A DNA stretch of 64,000 nucleotides from Hominimerdicola alba 8 (GTDB lineage Bacteria > Bacillota > Clostridia > Oscillospirales > Ruminococcaceae). Positions 33,785 through 41,423 of the stretch are shown piece by piece; the stretch's first letter is position 1; the number at the start of each line of letters is the position of its first letter. Both the position numbers and the translations under genes were made by a program. Location of the stretch: NCBI RefSeq assembly GCF_000178155.2, contig NZ_ADKM02000130.1, forward strand, positions 1-64,000, written 5' to 3'. The notes under the pieces were generated by a model that saw only the letters and a list, made by a program, of their open reading frames with translations, had not been told where the DNA came from and searched no databases.

Positions 33785-34151
33785 TTTCATCACCTTCAAT
33801 ATATTTAATTTTGTGTTCTTCCAGCTGACTGACAAGTTCGCGGAATGCTTTCTGTGAAGCGCCCTTGTCGGTAATGCGCACCGCCGAAAGGTCATCGTCC
33901 TCTTCGACCGCACTGATTATATCGGCTATCTCAGCCTTTTCATCTTTTAGGTAGTAGTCACTGCCGTCAATGGTGACCTCTAAATACTCCATCTGATCTG
34001 TATTGAGTTCGATGGGTGCAACAGCGGGTATAGCGCCGTCACTGCCCGTACCGCTCCCCCGATGGGTAAATACGTATATCGCCGCAGCTCCGACTGCGAC
34101 CACTGCCAGCGCCAGCATCACACCAAGTATAGAAATGCCTTTTCTGTTCAT
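33777..34151 (-). CDS. Single-helix protein with ExbD-like extracellular domain
   Basis: 124 residues, AAAAGGAGG before ATG. N-terminal helix about 7-29, short linker, then an outer domain of about 70 residues: YLEVTIDGSDYYLKDEKAEIADII and VRITDKGASQKAFRELVSQLEEHKIKYIE. By eye it follows the E. coli ExbD periplasmic domain from VYLSVKADN to KIGLVGEE, including the D-K pair before the last helix. It lacks the ExbD transmembrane Asp. Probably a companion of the channel proteins encoded upstream, not a channel subunit itself. Confidence 0.72.
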   Translation of the reverse strand: MNRKGISILGVMLALAVVAVGAAAIYVFTHRGSGTGSDGAIPAVAPIELNTDQMEYLEVTIDGSDYYLKDEKAEIADIISAVEEDDDLSAVRITDKGASQKAFRELVSQLEEHKIKYIEGDENE

Positions 34152-34166
34152 GCTATTATCCTCCTT

Positions 34167-34733
34167 TTAGACAGATGTGTCGGTCTCAGACAGGAAAAAG
34201 TGCGTATACTTCACTTTCAGCCTGTCAAACACCCCCGATATGACCCTATATGAATTGCGCGAACCCGCCAGAGATGCGTCATATATCAGTTCGCACAGAA
34301 AAGTGTCATCGGGAGATACCCCCGCCGCTTCCACCAGCTGTTCTATCTTTGTTTGAAGTTCGTCATCGTATACATCAAAACTGCCTGCTTCTGCTTCGCC
34401 CTTTTTGACATACACCGTCCACGACTTGCCGTCGGGCTTCAGCAGAAACTTGAGATTCTGCCCCTTGCTGAATTCAAATATCGCTGAGATATCCTGCCCC
34501 TGACGCTCATTCGCGTCCATAAGTTCAGCCAATTCCTGCTCGGCCTGTGCTTTCAGCTCTTCTGCCTCTGCCAGCTTGTATTCAGCTTCATCGGATATCG
34601 CCTGCGCCTCCGCCATAGCGGTCTTAGTCTTTGTGTCGCTCTCCATCGAACTGAACATTATGAAGAAGAAAAGAATTATCAGTATGACATCAAGCAGTGA
34701 GGTGAAATCCAGAATGATATCCTTGTTATTCAT
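34167..34733 (-). CDS. ExbD/TolR-like stator subunit
   Basis: 188 residues. The N-terminal helix ILDFTSLLDVILIILFFFIM carries an Asp (D15-16 region) exactly where ExbD/TolR keep the proton-carrying Asp (VTPFIDVMLVLLIIFM). A charged coiled coil rich in Ala and Glu (about 40-85) follows, and then a folded outer domain (about 95-185) ending ...DRLKVKYTHFFLSETD. The start overlaps the ExbB-like stop by eight bases. Its site is GAGGTGG. Proton-driven torque or force at the membrane is expected from family; the target is not known in a one-membrane cell. Confidence 0.78.
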   Translation of the reverse strand: MNNKDIILDFTSLLDVILIILFFFIMFSSMESDTKTKTAMAEAQAISDEAEYKLAEAEELKAQAEQELAELMDANERQGQDISAIFEFSKGQNLKFLLKPDGKSWTVYVKKGEAEAGSFDVYDDELQTKIEQLVEAAGVSPDDTFLCELIYDASLAGSRNSYRVISGVFDRLKVKYTHFFLSETDTSV

Positions 34734-35235
34734 CAGCCACCTCTTCTTTGGCAGTCTTTACCTTCTTTTTCTTCTTGTCCTTCGATTCAATTTCCTGAAC
34801 TATCTCGTGTATGCGCGTGATAGTGTCGTTTACCGATGAAACGATGAATGCGTTTACCGACTTGAACACCACCGAGAAAACTATGCCCCACGCAGTAGAA
34901 GTCAGTGCGTTGAAGAAGTTGTTCTTGATATCTTCCATATTAGTTTCAGCGGGCGCGAATTTCAGGTTCAGCAGTGCGATAACAGTGCCGAACATGCCCA
35001 GCAGAGGGAATATCGTTATCGAAGTAGTGAACAGCGAGTAGCTAGTATTAAAAGCTTTACGAAGTATTTTAGCTGAATCAGGATTAGATGTCATTTTATC
35101 TTCGTACTTATTTATTAAACGTTGGAAAAAATTAACCGAGATTAAAATAATAAGCGTTATAAAGGCAAAAATTGCAATAAATCCATCTTGATGGAGGATA
35201 CTATTTTTCATTTTTTCAATAAAACTAAGATCCAT
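34726..35235 (-). CDS. ExbB/TolQ/MotA-like proton channel subunit
   Basis: 169 residues. Three helices (about 17-40, 68-90 and 108-132) in the order of TolQ/ExbB without the long N-terminal loop. The second helix carries LLGMFGTVIALLN, like LGLLGTVWGI of TolQ, and the third NALTSTAWGIVFSVVFKSVNAF, like the TolQ ALIATAAGLLVAI block. A basic tail KDKKKKKVKTAKEE is cytosolic. First gene of a four-gene operon; a promoter with minus TTGAAA, 17 bp, TATACT lies at 35254-35282. Homologues act as the pentameric stator around an ExbD dimer. Confidence 0.8.
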   Translation of the reverse strand: MDLSFIEKMKNSILHQDGFIAIFAFITLIILISVNFFQRLINKYEDKMTSNPDSAKILRKAFNTSYSLFTTSITIFPLLGMFGTVIALLNLKFAPAETNMEDIKNNFFNALTSTAWGIVFSVVFKSVNAFIVSSVNDTITRIHEIVQEIESKDKKKKKVKTAKEEVADE

Positions 35236-35253
35236 AAAAAATCACCCAACAAC

Positions 35254-35282
35254 AGTATAACACATATTACCTCCGATTTCAA
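35254..35282 (-). promoter_or_regulatory. Promoter of the stator operon
   Basis: Minus strand TTGAAA, 17 bp, TATACT. Confidence 0.55.
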
Positions 35283-35387
35283 GGACTTTTGTCAAATAAC
35301 TGCACGCGCATCGTCAGTTATTTTCGCCTGACGGAAATTATTTTATGGATAAAAACGGAAAAAAGTCCGTAATATACATGGTTACCC

Positions 35388-35416
35388 TTGACAAATCGGG
35401 CTTTTGGGTATATAAT
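35388..35416 (+). promoter_or_regulatory. Promoter of rex
   Basis: TTGACA (35388-35393), 17 bp, TATAAT (35411-35416). Confidence 0.85.
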
Positions 35417-35461
35417 ATTATCGTTATTTATTTGTCAAAGTGACCTCAGGGGGAACAGCAA

Positions 35462-36112
35462 ATGTCAAAAAACGGAAATATATCGTCATCAGTCATAAAG
35501 CGCCTGCCGAGATATTACAGATTTCTTGGCGAACTTGAAAAACAGGGCGTAGAGCGCATCTCGTCAAGGGAATTATCTGAAAAAATGAAACTTACCGCCT
35601 CGCAGATAAGGCAGGATCTCAACTGTTTCGGCGGTTTCGGTCAGCAGGGCTACGGCTATCAGGTGCAGTCATTGCGGGAGGAGATAGGTCACATTCTCGG
35701 TGTTGACAAGGCATACTCCACCATACTGATAGGCGCGGGCAATCTGGGCAAGGCTATAGCACTGCACATAAATTTTGAAACAAGGGGCTGTCAGCTGACA
35801 GGCATTTTTGATGCAAACCCCCGTCTTACAGGCGAAACTGTGGGCAGTCTGGCAATAAGGCACACCGATGAGATAGAGGAATTCTGCAAGGCTGAACACC
35901 CTGTCATCGCGGTGCTGTGCATACCGAAAGCGAACACTCAGGCGATAGCTGACAAGCTGGTGGGTCTGGGCATTCGCTCTTTCTGGAACTTCTCTCACTA
36001 TGACCTGACCATTGACCATCAGGGCATCGAGGTCGAGAACGTGCATCTGGGTGACAGCCTGCTGACGCTGACTTACCGCACAAGTCACCTTAAAGACAGC
36101 GAAGAAGAATAA
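35462..36112 (+). CDS. rex: Redox-sensing transcriptional repressor Rex
   Basis: 216 residues. A winged helix-turn-helix (about 5-80; SSRELSEKMKLTASQIRQDLNCFG with the family YY and QIRQDL features) and a Rossmann domain with IGAGNLGKAI near residue 93 that binds NADH or NAD. The C-terminal helix (about 190-205) is the domain-swap element. It represses fermentation and reductase genes when NADH is low. Located upstream of the biotin genes but with its own promoter and terminator; no clear Rex box was found at its own promoter. Confidence 0.95.
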   Translation: MSKNGNISSSVIKRLPRYYRFLGELEKQGVERISSRELSEKMKLTASQIRQDLNCFGGFGQQGYGYQVQSLREEIGHILGVDKAYSTILIGAGNLGKAIALHINFETRGCQLTGIFDANPRLTGETVGSLAIRHTDEIEEFCKAEHPVIAVLCIPKANTQAIADKLVGLGIRSFWNFSHYDLTIDHQGIEVENVHLGDSLLTLTYRTSHLKDSEEE

Positions 36113-36121
36113 ACTTATATG

Positions 36122-36148
36122 GAAACTCCGCGAGGGGTTTCTTTTTTG
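36122..36148 (+). terminator. Terminator of rex
   Basis: GAAACTCC pairs with GGGGTTTC, then TTTTTT. Confidence 0.85.
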
Positions 36149-36179
36149 TTTGCATAGTATACTTGTCCGAAAGTTATGG

Positions 36180-36237
36180 TTGACAATCCGCTGAAACGGT
36201 GCTATAATGTATACTGATATCAAGAAAGGAGTATACA
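36180..36237 (+). promoter_or_regulatory. bio promoter with a BirA-type operator
   Basis: TTGACA (36180-36185), 17 bp, TATAAT (36203-36208). TGTATAC (36208-36214) and GTATACA (36231-36237) are inverted half-sites 16 bases apart, the geometry of BirA sites (TTGTAAACC-N14-GGTTTACAA). The palindrome spans the end of the -10 box, the transcription start and the ribosome site, and touches the bioY ATG. Confidence 0.8.
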
Positions 36238-36798
36238 ATGAAAACACGAGAAATGATACTAACAGGGATTTTCGCCGCGCTGACGGCGGTGGGCGCATTC
36301 ATCAAAGTGCCTGTGCCTGTCTGCCCGTTCACACTGCAATTTCTGTTCACAACACTGGCAGGGGTGCTTCTTGGCGGAAAACTCGGTGCATGCGCCGTCG
36401 GCATATACGTTATGCTCGGTCTGGCGGGACTGCCCATCTTCGCGGGCGGCGGCGGCATCAGCTATGTGCTTCAGCCCACATTCGGCTACCTGATAGGCTT
36501 TATCGCGGGCGCATGGCTGACAGGTGCGATAGTCCATCGTGGCACGCTCGACATGAAGCGGCTTTTCGCAGGCTGTTTCGCGGGACTGATGGTGGTCTAC
36601 GCCTTCGGAATGGCGTATTACTGGGCAATAAGCAAATTCTGGCTGGGTACGCCCATCGGGGTGAAGCCGCTGTTCATCTACTGCTTTGTACTGGCAGTAC
36701 CGGGCGATATCGCACTGTGCATCATATCGGCAGTGCTAGGCAAAAGACTGTTGCCGCTGACCAAAAAGCACTTCCCACATGCCGCAAAAACCGTGTGA
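36238..36798 (+). CDS. bioY: Biotin transporter S component BioY
   Basis: 186 residues, six membrane helices. Family features: IFAALTAVGAFIKVPVPVCPFTLQFLFTTLAGVLLGGKLGA in helices 1-2 and YVLQPTFGYLIGF in the loop that lines the biotin site. BioY binds biotin and works with the general ECF energising module (EcfAA'T), which is not in this window. It sits first in an operon with bioB, bioD and bioA under the BirA-type operator, so biotin uptake and synthesis are co-controlled. Confidence 0.95.
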   Translation: MKTREMILTGIFAALTAVGAFIKVPVPVCPFTLQFLFTTLAGVLLGGKLGACAVGIYVMLGLAGLPIFAGGGGISYVLQPTFGYLIGFIAGAWLTGAIVHRGTLDMKRLFAGCFAGLMVVYAFGMAYYWAISKFWLGTPIGVKPLFIYCFVLAVPGDIALCIISAVLGKRLLPLTKKHFPHAAKTV

Positions 36799-36860
36799 TA
36801 TCGGCTTTTCGGACAATTTCGCGGGGCCGCATGCCCCATCGGATAAATATGGAGGTAATC

Positions 36861-37832
36861 ATGGACATAAACAAACTCACAGAAGAAATAATAAACGGCA
36901 GACGGCTGACACGCGCCGACAAGCCCGAATTTCTGCTTGATGCCGACCTTGACGAACTTACTGCGGCGGCTGACAGACTGCGTGAACATTTCTGCGGCAA
37001 CAGCGCGAATCTCTGCTCGATAATCAACGGCAGGAGCGGCAGATGTCCCGAAAACTGTAAATTCTGCGCACAGTCGGCGCATAACTGCACAGGTGTCGAA
37101 GAATACGGCTTCCTTGACACCGATAAGATACTCGCTGAGTGCCGCCACAACGAAGAACGCGGCGTACATCGCTTTTCCATCGTGACTGCGGGCAGGACTG
37201 TCAGCGGGGCAGACTTTGAAAAAGCCCTTGACGCTTACCGCACCCTCAGCCGCGAATGCAAGATAGACCTCTGCGCCTCTCACGGTCTGCTGACTGAGGA
37301 GCAGATGCGTCAGCTGAAAGCGGCAGGTGTCAGCCGATACCACGCAAATATCGAAACTTCCCGCAGGAATTTCCCCAACATCTGCACCACCCACACTTTT
37401 GAGGACAAGCTGGAGTGCATACGCCGCGCAAAAGCGGCAGGTCTGGAAGTCTGTTCGGGCGGCATAATCGGCATGGGCGAAAGCAGGGAGGACAGGCTCG
37501 ATATGGCGCTGGAACTCTCCGAGGCAGGTGTGCGCTCAGTGCCGATAAATGCACTTATCCCAGTAAAAGGCACTCCCCTTGAAGACCTTGAGCGCATCAC
37601 CGAAGCTGACATTCTGCGCACTGTCGCGATATTCCGCTTTATCCTGCCCGAAGCCGACATAAGGCTTGCGGCAGGCAGAGATCTTATGGCAAACTGCGGT
37701 GAGCGCGCATTCCGTTCGGGCGCAAATTCCGCTATTACGGGGGATATGCTGACAACATCGGGCAACAGCATAGCAGATGACATCAAGATGCTTCACTCCA
37801 TCGGTCTTGACACAGGGAGGTGTTCGCAGTGA
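36861..37832 (+). CDS. bioB: Biotin synthase
   Basis: 323 residues from ATG at 36861 (TGGAGG upstream); a longer frame runs back through bioY but is not used. A radical SAM enzyme that inserts sulfur into dethiobiotin: CPENCKFC near residue 57 binds the 4Fe-4S cluster, followed by AQSAHNCTGVEEY; CSGGIIGMGESREDR and the C-terminal NCGERAFRSGANSAITGDMLTTSGN block hold the ligands of the second cluster region. The stop overlaps the bioD GTG start (GTGA). Confidence 0.96.
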   Translation: MDINKLTEEIINGRRLTRADKPEFLLDADLDELTAAADRLREHFCGNSANLCSIINGRSGRCPENCKFCAQSAHNCTGVEEYGFLDTDKILAECRHNEERGVHRFSIVTAGRTVSGADFEKALDAYRTLSRECKIDLCASHGLLTEEQMRQLKAAGVSRYHANIETSRRNFPNICTTHTFEDKLECIRRAKAAGLEVCSGGIIGMGESREDRLDMALELSEAGVRSVPINALIPVKGTPLEDLERITEADILRTVAIFRFILPEADIRLAAGRDLMANCGERAFRSGANSAITGDMLTTSGNSIADDIKMLHSIGLDTGRCSQ

Positions 37833-38521
37833 GAAAAGCAATATTCATGACAGGTACAGGCACAGACGTTGGCAAAACTTACGTGACCGCACTGCTGGTA
37901 AAAAAGCTGAAAGATCGCGGCTATGACCCCGCCTACTACAAAGCGGCAGTCAGCGGCAACACGCGCGGCGCAGACGGCAGACTCATCGCGGGTGATGCGC
38001 TTTATGTCAAGAATATTTCGGGCATAGACCAGCCCCTTGATGAGATGTGCCCGTACATCTACGAGCGTGCAGTATCTCCCCATCTCGCGGCACAGATAGA
38101 GGGTGACCCCGTTGACATGGAAACAGTCCGCAAAGGCTTTGAAAAGGCGTGCGAAACACACGGCTGTGTCGTCATGGAGGGAAGCGGCGGTATAGTCTGC
38201 CCGATACGCTGTGACGATAAGCTGATACTGCTGGAAGATATTATAAAAACGCTGGGGCTTTCCTGCATCATTACAGCAGATGCGGGGCTGGGCACGATAA
38301 ACAGTGTCGTCCTCACCGCCGAATACATGCGCAGAAACGGCATAAAAATTCTCGGCGTGATACTCAATAACTTCCACGCGGGTGACGTTATGGAAGAGGA
38401 CAACCGCATGATGTGCGAGATAGTCGGCGGCGTGAAGATAATAGGCACTGTCGCCCCCGATGCGACCGATATAGACATGACAGATGAAGCGCTCGATGCG
38501 CTGTTTTGTGAGGAGGAATAA
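37829..38521 (+). CDS. bioD: ATP-dependent dethiobiotin synthetase
   Basis: 230 residues from a GTG at 37829 that overlaps the bioB stop; GGGAGG lies eight bases upstream. It closes the ureido ring of 7,8-diaminopelargonate with CO2 and ATP. The P-loop TGTGTDVGKTYV (residues about 7-18) and the Lys in YYKAAVSG are clear, as is MEGSGGIVCPI. Deeply coupled with bioB and bioA. Confidence 0.96.
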   Translation: MRKAIFMTGTGTDVGKTYVTALLVKKLKDRGYDPAYYKAAVSGNTRGADGRLIAGDALYVKNISGIDQPLDEMCPYIYERAVSPHLAAQIEGDPVDMETVRKGFEKACETHGCVVMEGSGGIVCPIRCDDKLILLEDIIKTLGLSCIITADAGLGTINSVVLTAEYMRRNGIKILGVILNNFHAGDVMEEDNRMMCEIVGGVKIIGTVAPDATDIDMTDEALDALFCEEE

Positions 38522-38523
38522 AC

Positions 38524-39726
38524 ATGCTCTGGTATCCGTATGCGCAGATGAAAACACTTGATGCGCCCATAAAGATAGCCCGCGCCAAAGGCGTACACCT
38601 TTATACCGAAGACGGTCACGACCTGATAGATTCGGTGTCATCGTGGTGGAGCGTCATACACGGCTATGCTCACCCTGAGATAAACGCCGCCATCACCGAA
38701 CAGCTTGAAAAGTTCGCCCATGTGATGATGGGCGGTCTTACCCACGATGCAGTGCAAAAATTGTCAGACAAGCTGGCTGACTGGCTTCCCGCCGACCTCG
38801 ACTACTGCTTTTTCTCGGATTCGGGCAGTGTGGCGGTGGAAGTCGCACTGAAAATGGCTTTGCAGTTCAACACCAATCGCGGTTCAAAGCGCGATACTAT
38901 CCTCGCCCTTGAACATGCCTATCACGGCGACACTTTCAAGGCTATGGAAGTGGGCGATGACGAGGACTACCACTTCGCTTTCGGCAAGACCAACGAGAAA
39001 AAGCGCGGTGTCATACATATCCCCACCGAAACAGATGCCCTTGAAAAAGCCTTTTCCGAGTACGGCGAACGGCTGACCTGCTTTATAGTAGAACCCCTTT
39101 TGCAGGGCGCGGGCGGCATGCGCATGTATGACATATCTTTCCTTGAAAGGGCGCGTCAGCTTTGTGATGAATACGATGTCCTGCTGATATTCGATGAAGT
39201 CGCAACAGGCTTCGGCAGAACGGGAAACCGCTTTGTGGCAGACCTTGTACTGCCCGACATAATAGTGCTTGGCAAGGCGCTGACAGGCGGCTATATCGGT
39301 CACGCGGCAACAGTCACCAACAGGCGCGTCTGGGAGGGCTTTTACAGCGATGACCCCACCCACGCCCTCATGCACGGTCCGACTTTCATGGGCAACGCGC
39401 TGGCATGTTCTGCGGCGCTTAAGTCCATAGAACTTTTCGAGAAAGGCGATTACCTCTCAAAGATAGCAAACATCGAAAACATCACCCGCCGCGAGATGGC
39501 AGGCTTCACCGACCCCCGCATAAAAGAGATACGCATAATGGGCGGCTGTGTCTGCATAGAAGTATATGACAGCAGTACGCTTGACGGCTTCAAAAAGTTC
39601 GCATACGAGCGCGGCGTGTTCAGCAGATGCTTCCTGAAATACATGTACGCGATGGTACCTTATGTCATCAGCGAGGGCGAACTTGTGCATGTGCTTGACA
39701 CCATGAAAGCGTGGTTTGCAAGATAA
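38524..39726 (+). CDS. bioA: Adenosylmethionine-8-amino-7-oxononanoate aminotransferase
   Basis: 400 residues, a little shorter than E. coli BioA (429). A fold I PLP transaminase that uses SAM as amino donor: SSWWSVIHGYAHPEIN near the N-terminus, FFSDSGSVAVEVALKMALQF, AYHGDTFKAMEVG, LIFDEVATGFGRTG and ILGKALTGG, whose Lys holds PLP. It turns KAPA into DAPA. No bioF is nearby. A terminator follows, with family B and then family A repeats on either side of it. Confidence 0.96.
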   Translation: MLWYPYAQMKTLDAPIKIARAKGVHLYTEDGHDLIDSVSSWWSVIHGYAHPEINAAITEQLEKFAHVMMGGLTHDAVQKLSDKLADWLPADLDYCFFSDSGSVAVEVALKMALQFNTNRGSKRDTILALEHAYHGDTFKAMEVGDDEDYHFAFGKTNEKKRGVIHIPTETDALEKAFSEYGERLTCFIVEPLLQGAGGMRMYDISFLERARQLCDEYDVLLIFDEVATGFGRTGNRFVADLVLPDIIVLGKALTGGYIGHAATVTNRRVWEGFYSDDPTHALMHGPTFMGNALACSAALKSIELFEKGDYLSKIANIENITRREMAGFTDPRIKEIRIMGGCVCIEVYDSSTLDGFKKFAYERGVFSRCFLKYMYAMVPYVISEGELVHVLDTMKAWFAR

Positions 39727-39750
39727 TGCGCGGAATGTCAGCGTGATACC

Positions 39751-39853
39751 AATAGCAATCCGCCTTAAAATTCAGACAAAATCCGGTCACAAAACCCATA
39801 GATCCCAGCTTTTGCGACCGGATTTTGTGAATTTAAACAGTTAGATTGCTATA
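39751..39853 (-). mobile_element. MITE-like element, family B copy 2 (103 bp)
   Basis: Starts AATAGCAATCCGCC and ends AGATTGCTATA; the reverse of the 28324 copy with about 10 extra bases in the loop. Lies between the bioA stop and its terminator. Confidence 0.72.
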
Positions 39854-39859
39854 AAAACA

Positions 39860-39892
39860 AATGACCGACGGCACATACCATCGGTCATTTTT
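39860..39892 (+). terminator. Terminator of the bio operon
   Basis: AATGACCGA pairs with TCGGTCATT, followed by TTTTTC. The family A element at 39896 duplicated part of this T tract. Confidence 0.85.
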
Positions 39893-39895
39893 CAT

Positions 39896-40057
39896 TATGA
39901 CTATCCCTTTAGCACACCAACTAAAAATGCGGTAAACAAAAGTATAATTGAGCGTTGTATATTTTTCCCCCGCCTGCGGCGGGGGGAAAAATATACGCCA
40001 AGCACCTTAAGTTCTGTATAGCCGCTGTTTTTGTGGTGTGTCAGCGGGATAACCACG
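39896..40057 (-). mobile_element. MITE-like element, family A copy 3, with inserted hairpin (162 bp)
   Basis: TATGACTATCCCTTTAGCAC to GTGTCAGCGGGATAACCACG, reverse orientation, with perfect TTTTTCAT duplications at 39888-39895 and 40058-40065. About 37 bases longer than the 126-bp form because of the hairpin at 39957-39996. It inserted in the T tract of the bio terminator; the right duplication ends one base before the stop codon of the next gene. Confidence 0.9.
39957..39996. repeat. GC-rich hairpin nested in family A copy 3
   Basis: GTATATTTTTCCCCCGCC pairs with GGCGGGGGGAAAAATATAC around TGC, with one extra G. Related to the hairpin at 9552-9586. It interrupts the GGCGTAT-GCGCTC junction seen in copies 1 and 2. 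Confidence 0.75.
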
Positions 40058-40065
40058 TTTTTCAT

Positions 40066-40773
40066 TCATTCTTCATCTGCACTTACGCGCATGCTTGAAC
40101 GTATCTGCCGCCAGTCGGGGCAGTAGCGCTCCACCAGCGCCCAGAAATCCGCGCTGTGATCCATGTGTACAAGGTGCGAGAGTTCGTGTATGCACACATA
40201 GTCTATATGCGCCTTTGAATAGGATACCACCTTGTAGTTTATCGAGATGTTCCCCTTTGAATTGCAACGCCCCCAGCTTGCACTGAGGTCTTTGACGGTT
40301 ATCTTTGAGGGGTACAGCCCCATCAGCTTTGTCAGCCGCCGCATGCTTTCGGTTATCTCGCGGTTGGCACACTCTATGATAAAAGACTGCACCTGCCGCG
40401 CCATATAGCCGCTGTCTGTACTGCAGCAGACGGCTATCAGCAGTCTGCCGTCTTCTATCTTCGGGGGAAAATACTTCTCTGCCGCCACCGCAGTTATAGT
40501 CACCCACTCGCCCAGTATGCGGAAAGTTTCGCCGTCCGCGAACTTCTGCGGCAGTCCCGACTGCTTTGCCGACTTAGCGAGATTTTCCTCTATCCAGTCG
40601 GCATGTTCCTCAATAAACCGATGTATCTGCGCGGGGTCGGCATTCATCGGCACCCGCACTATCAGTCTGCCCTCACTTATGGCTAGGGCGGCATTTTTGC
40701 GCCTGCCCCTGTCAAGGGTGAATTCTATGCGCCTGCCGTCAGCGGTGGTGATGTAGGTGCTGTACTTAGCCAC
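40066..40773 (-). CDS. YgjP-like (M48/SprT-related) metallopeptidase
   Basis: 235 residues. The C-terminal half carries the zinc site HELSHLVHMDHSADFW and the preceding SWGRCNSKGNISINYKVV block of the YgjP/DUF45 family. It has no signal peptide, so it acts in the cytosol. The N-terminus (about 10-60) is the family beta-sheet with RRKNAALAISEGRLIVRVP. Substrate unknown. The stop codon directly abuts the target duplication of a family A repeat. It starts one base from the end of the SH3-domain gene upstream. Confidence 0.88.
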   Translation of the reverse strand: MAKYSTYITTADGRRIEFTLDRGRRKNAALAISEGRLIVRVPMNADPAQIHRFIEEHADWIEENLAKSAKQSGLPQKFADGETFRILGEWVTITAVAAEKYFPPKIEDGRLLIAVCCSTDSGYMARQVQSFIIECANREITESMRRLTKLMGLYPSKITVKDLSASWGRCNSKGNISINYKVVSYSKAHIDYVCIHELSHLVHMDHSADFWALVERYCPDWRQIRSSMRVSADEE

Positions 40774-40774
40774 C

Positions 40775-41326
40775 TTACTGCTCCCAGGGCGGGAGAACTG
40801 TCTGGTAATCCGACAGATAGTCCCTGTAAATATAGCCTGTCAGCTGACCGTCAGTACTCATGAAAGTCACCTTGACATAGCCGTTGTCCTCATATCCCAG
40901 CACCGTCACAGCCACGCCGGGAGTCATGCAGACGATGTTCTCAGCATCATTTGACGGCTGTGTGTGCAGGTAAGCATATTCAGTGATATACTTTGTGCCC
41001 TGTTCTTCCGCCGCAGACGAACTGTCATCAGCAGAACTAGCAGAACTTTCAGCACCGCTCTCGACCGCTGTAACACTGCCGCTCTCGTCAGTGACTACTG
41101 CATTCGGCGCAGAAGTCACAGCAGTAGTTTCGGTCACCTGCGGTTCGGTAACATTGGTGTTGATGGTAGCTGTATCGAGATTATCGGGAGCAGTCTTAGC
41201 GTTGCTCGCAAAGACGACTCTGCCGATGATGAACACCATACATATCGTAAAAATGCCTGCAACTATGACCGATACCATACCCGCGCTCGGTTTGGAAGCA
41301 GGTGCAGAATTCTTTTCGTTATCCAT
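40775..41326 (-). CDS. Membrane-anchored SH3b-domain protein
   Basis: 183 residues, one membrane helix at about 17-39, a low-complexity Thr/Ala/Ser/Val/Glu linker (about 45-110), then an SH3b domain with YAYLHTQPSNDAENIVCMTPGVAVTVLGYEDNGYVKVTF and GYIYRDYL. SH3b modules bind peptidoglycan or peptides outside the cell. The promoter is minus TTGACA, 17 bp, TATAAT at 41387-41415. Followed closely by the YgjP-like gene, so one transcript is likely. Confidence 0.8.
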   Translation of the reverse strand: MDNEKNSAPASKPSAGMVSVIVAGIFTICMVFIIGRVVFASNAKTAPDNLDTATINTNVTEPQVTETTAVTSAPNAVVTDESGSVTAVESGAESSASSADDSSSAAEEQGTKYITEYAYLHTQPSNDAENIVCMTPGVAVTVLGYEDNGYVKVTFMSTDGQLTGYIYRDYLSDYQTVLPPWEQ

Positions 41327-41386
41327 TTTCGCTCTCCTTACTGAATGATATTATATACTGCTGTGCGCAGAAATATCCACCACACT

Positions 41387-41415
41387 ATTATAAAACATTT
41401 GTCGGAGAATGTCAA
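41387..41415 (-). promoter_or_regulatory. Promoter of the SH3b-peptidase unit
   Basis: Minus strand TTGACA, 17 bp, TATAAT. Confidence 0.8.
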
Positions 41416-41423
41416 CCTGTGGG

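Noticed and set aside
33341-35235. Zorya defence system
   Set aside because: The channel protein is 169 residues with no long ZorA tail, no OmpA-like peptidoglycan-binding block is evident, and no ZorC, ZorD or ZorE gene is next to it.
35394-35450. A Rex box in the rex promoter
   Set aside because: TTATTTGTCAAAGTGACC has only weak resemblance to the TTGTGA-N6-TCACAA form.
36207-36860. Upstream extension of the bioB frame through bioY
   Set aside because: bioY in another frame has the correct six-helix protein, and bioB has a good ribosome site at 36861 that gives the family length.
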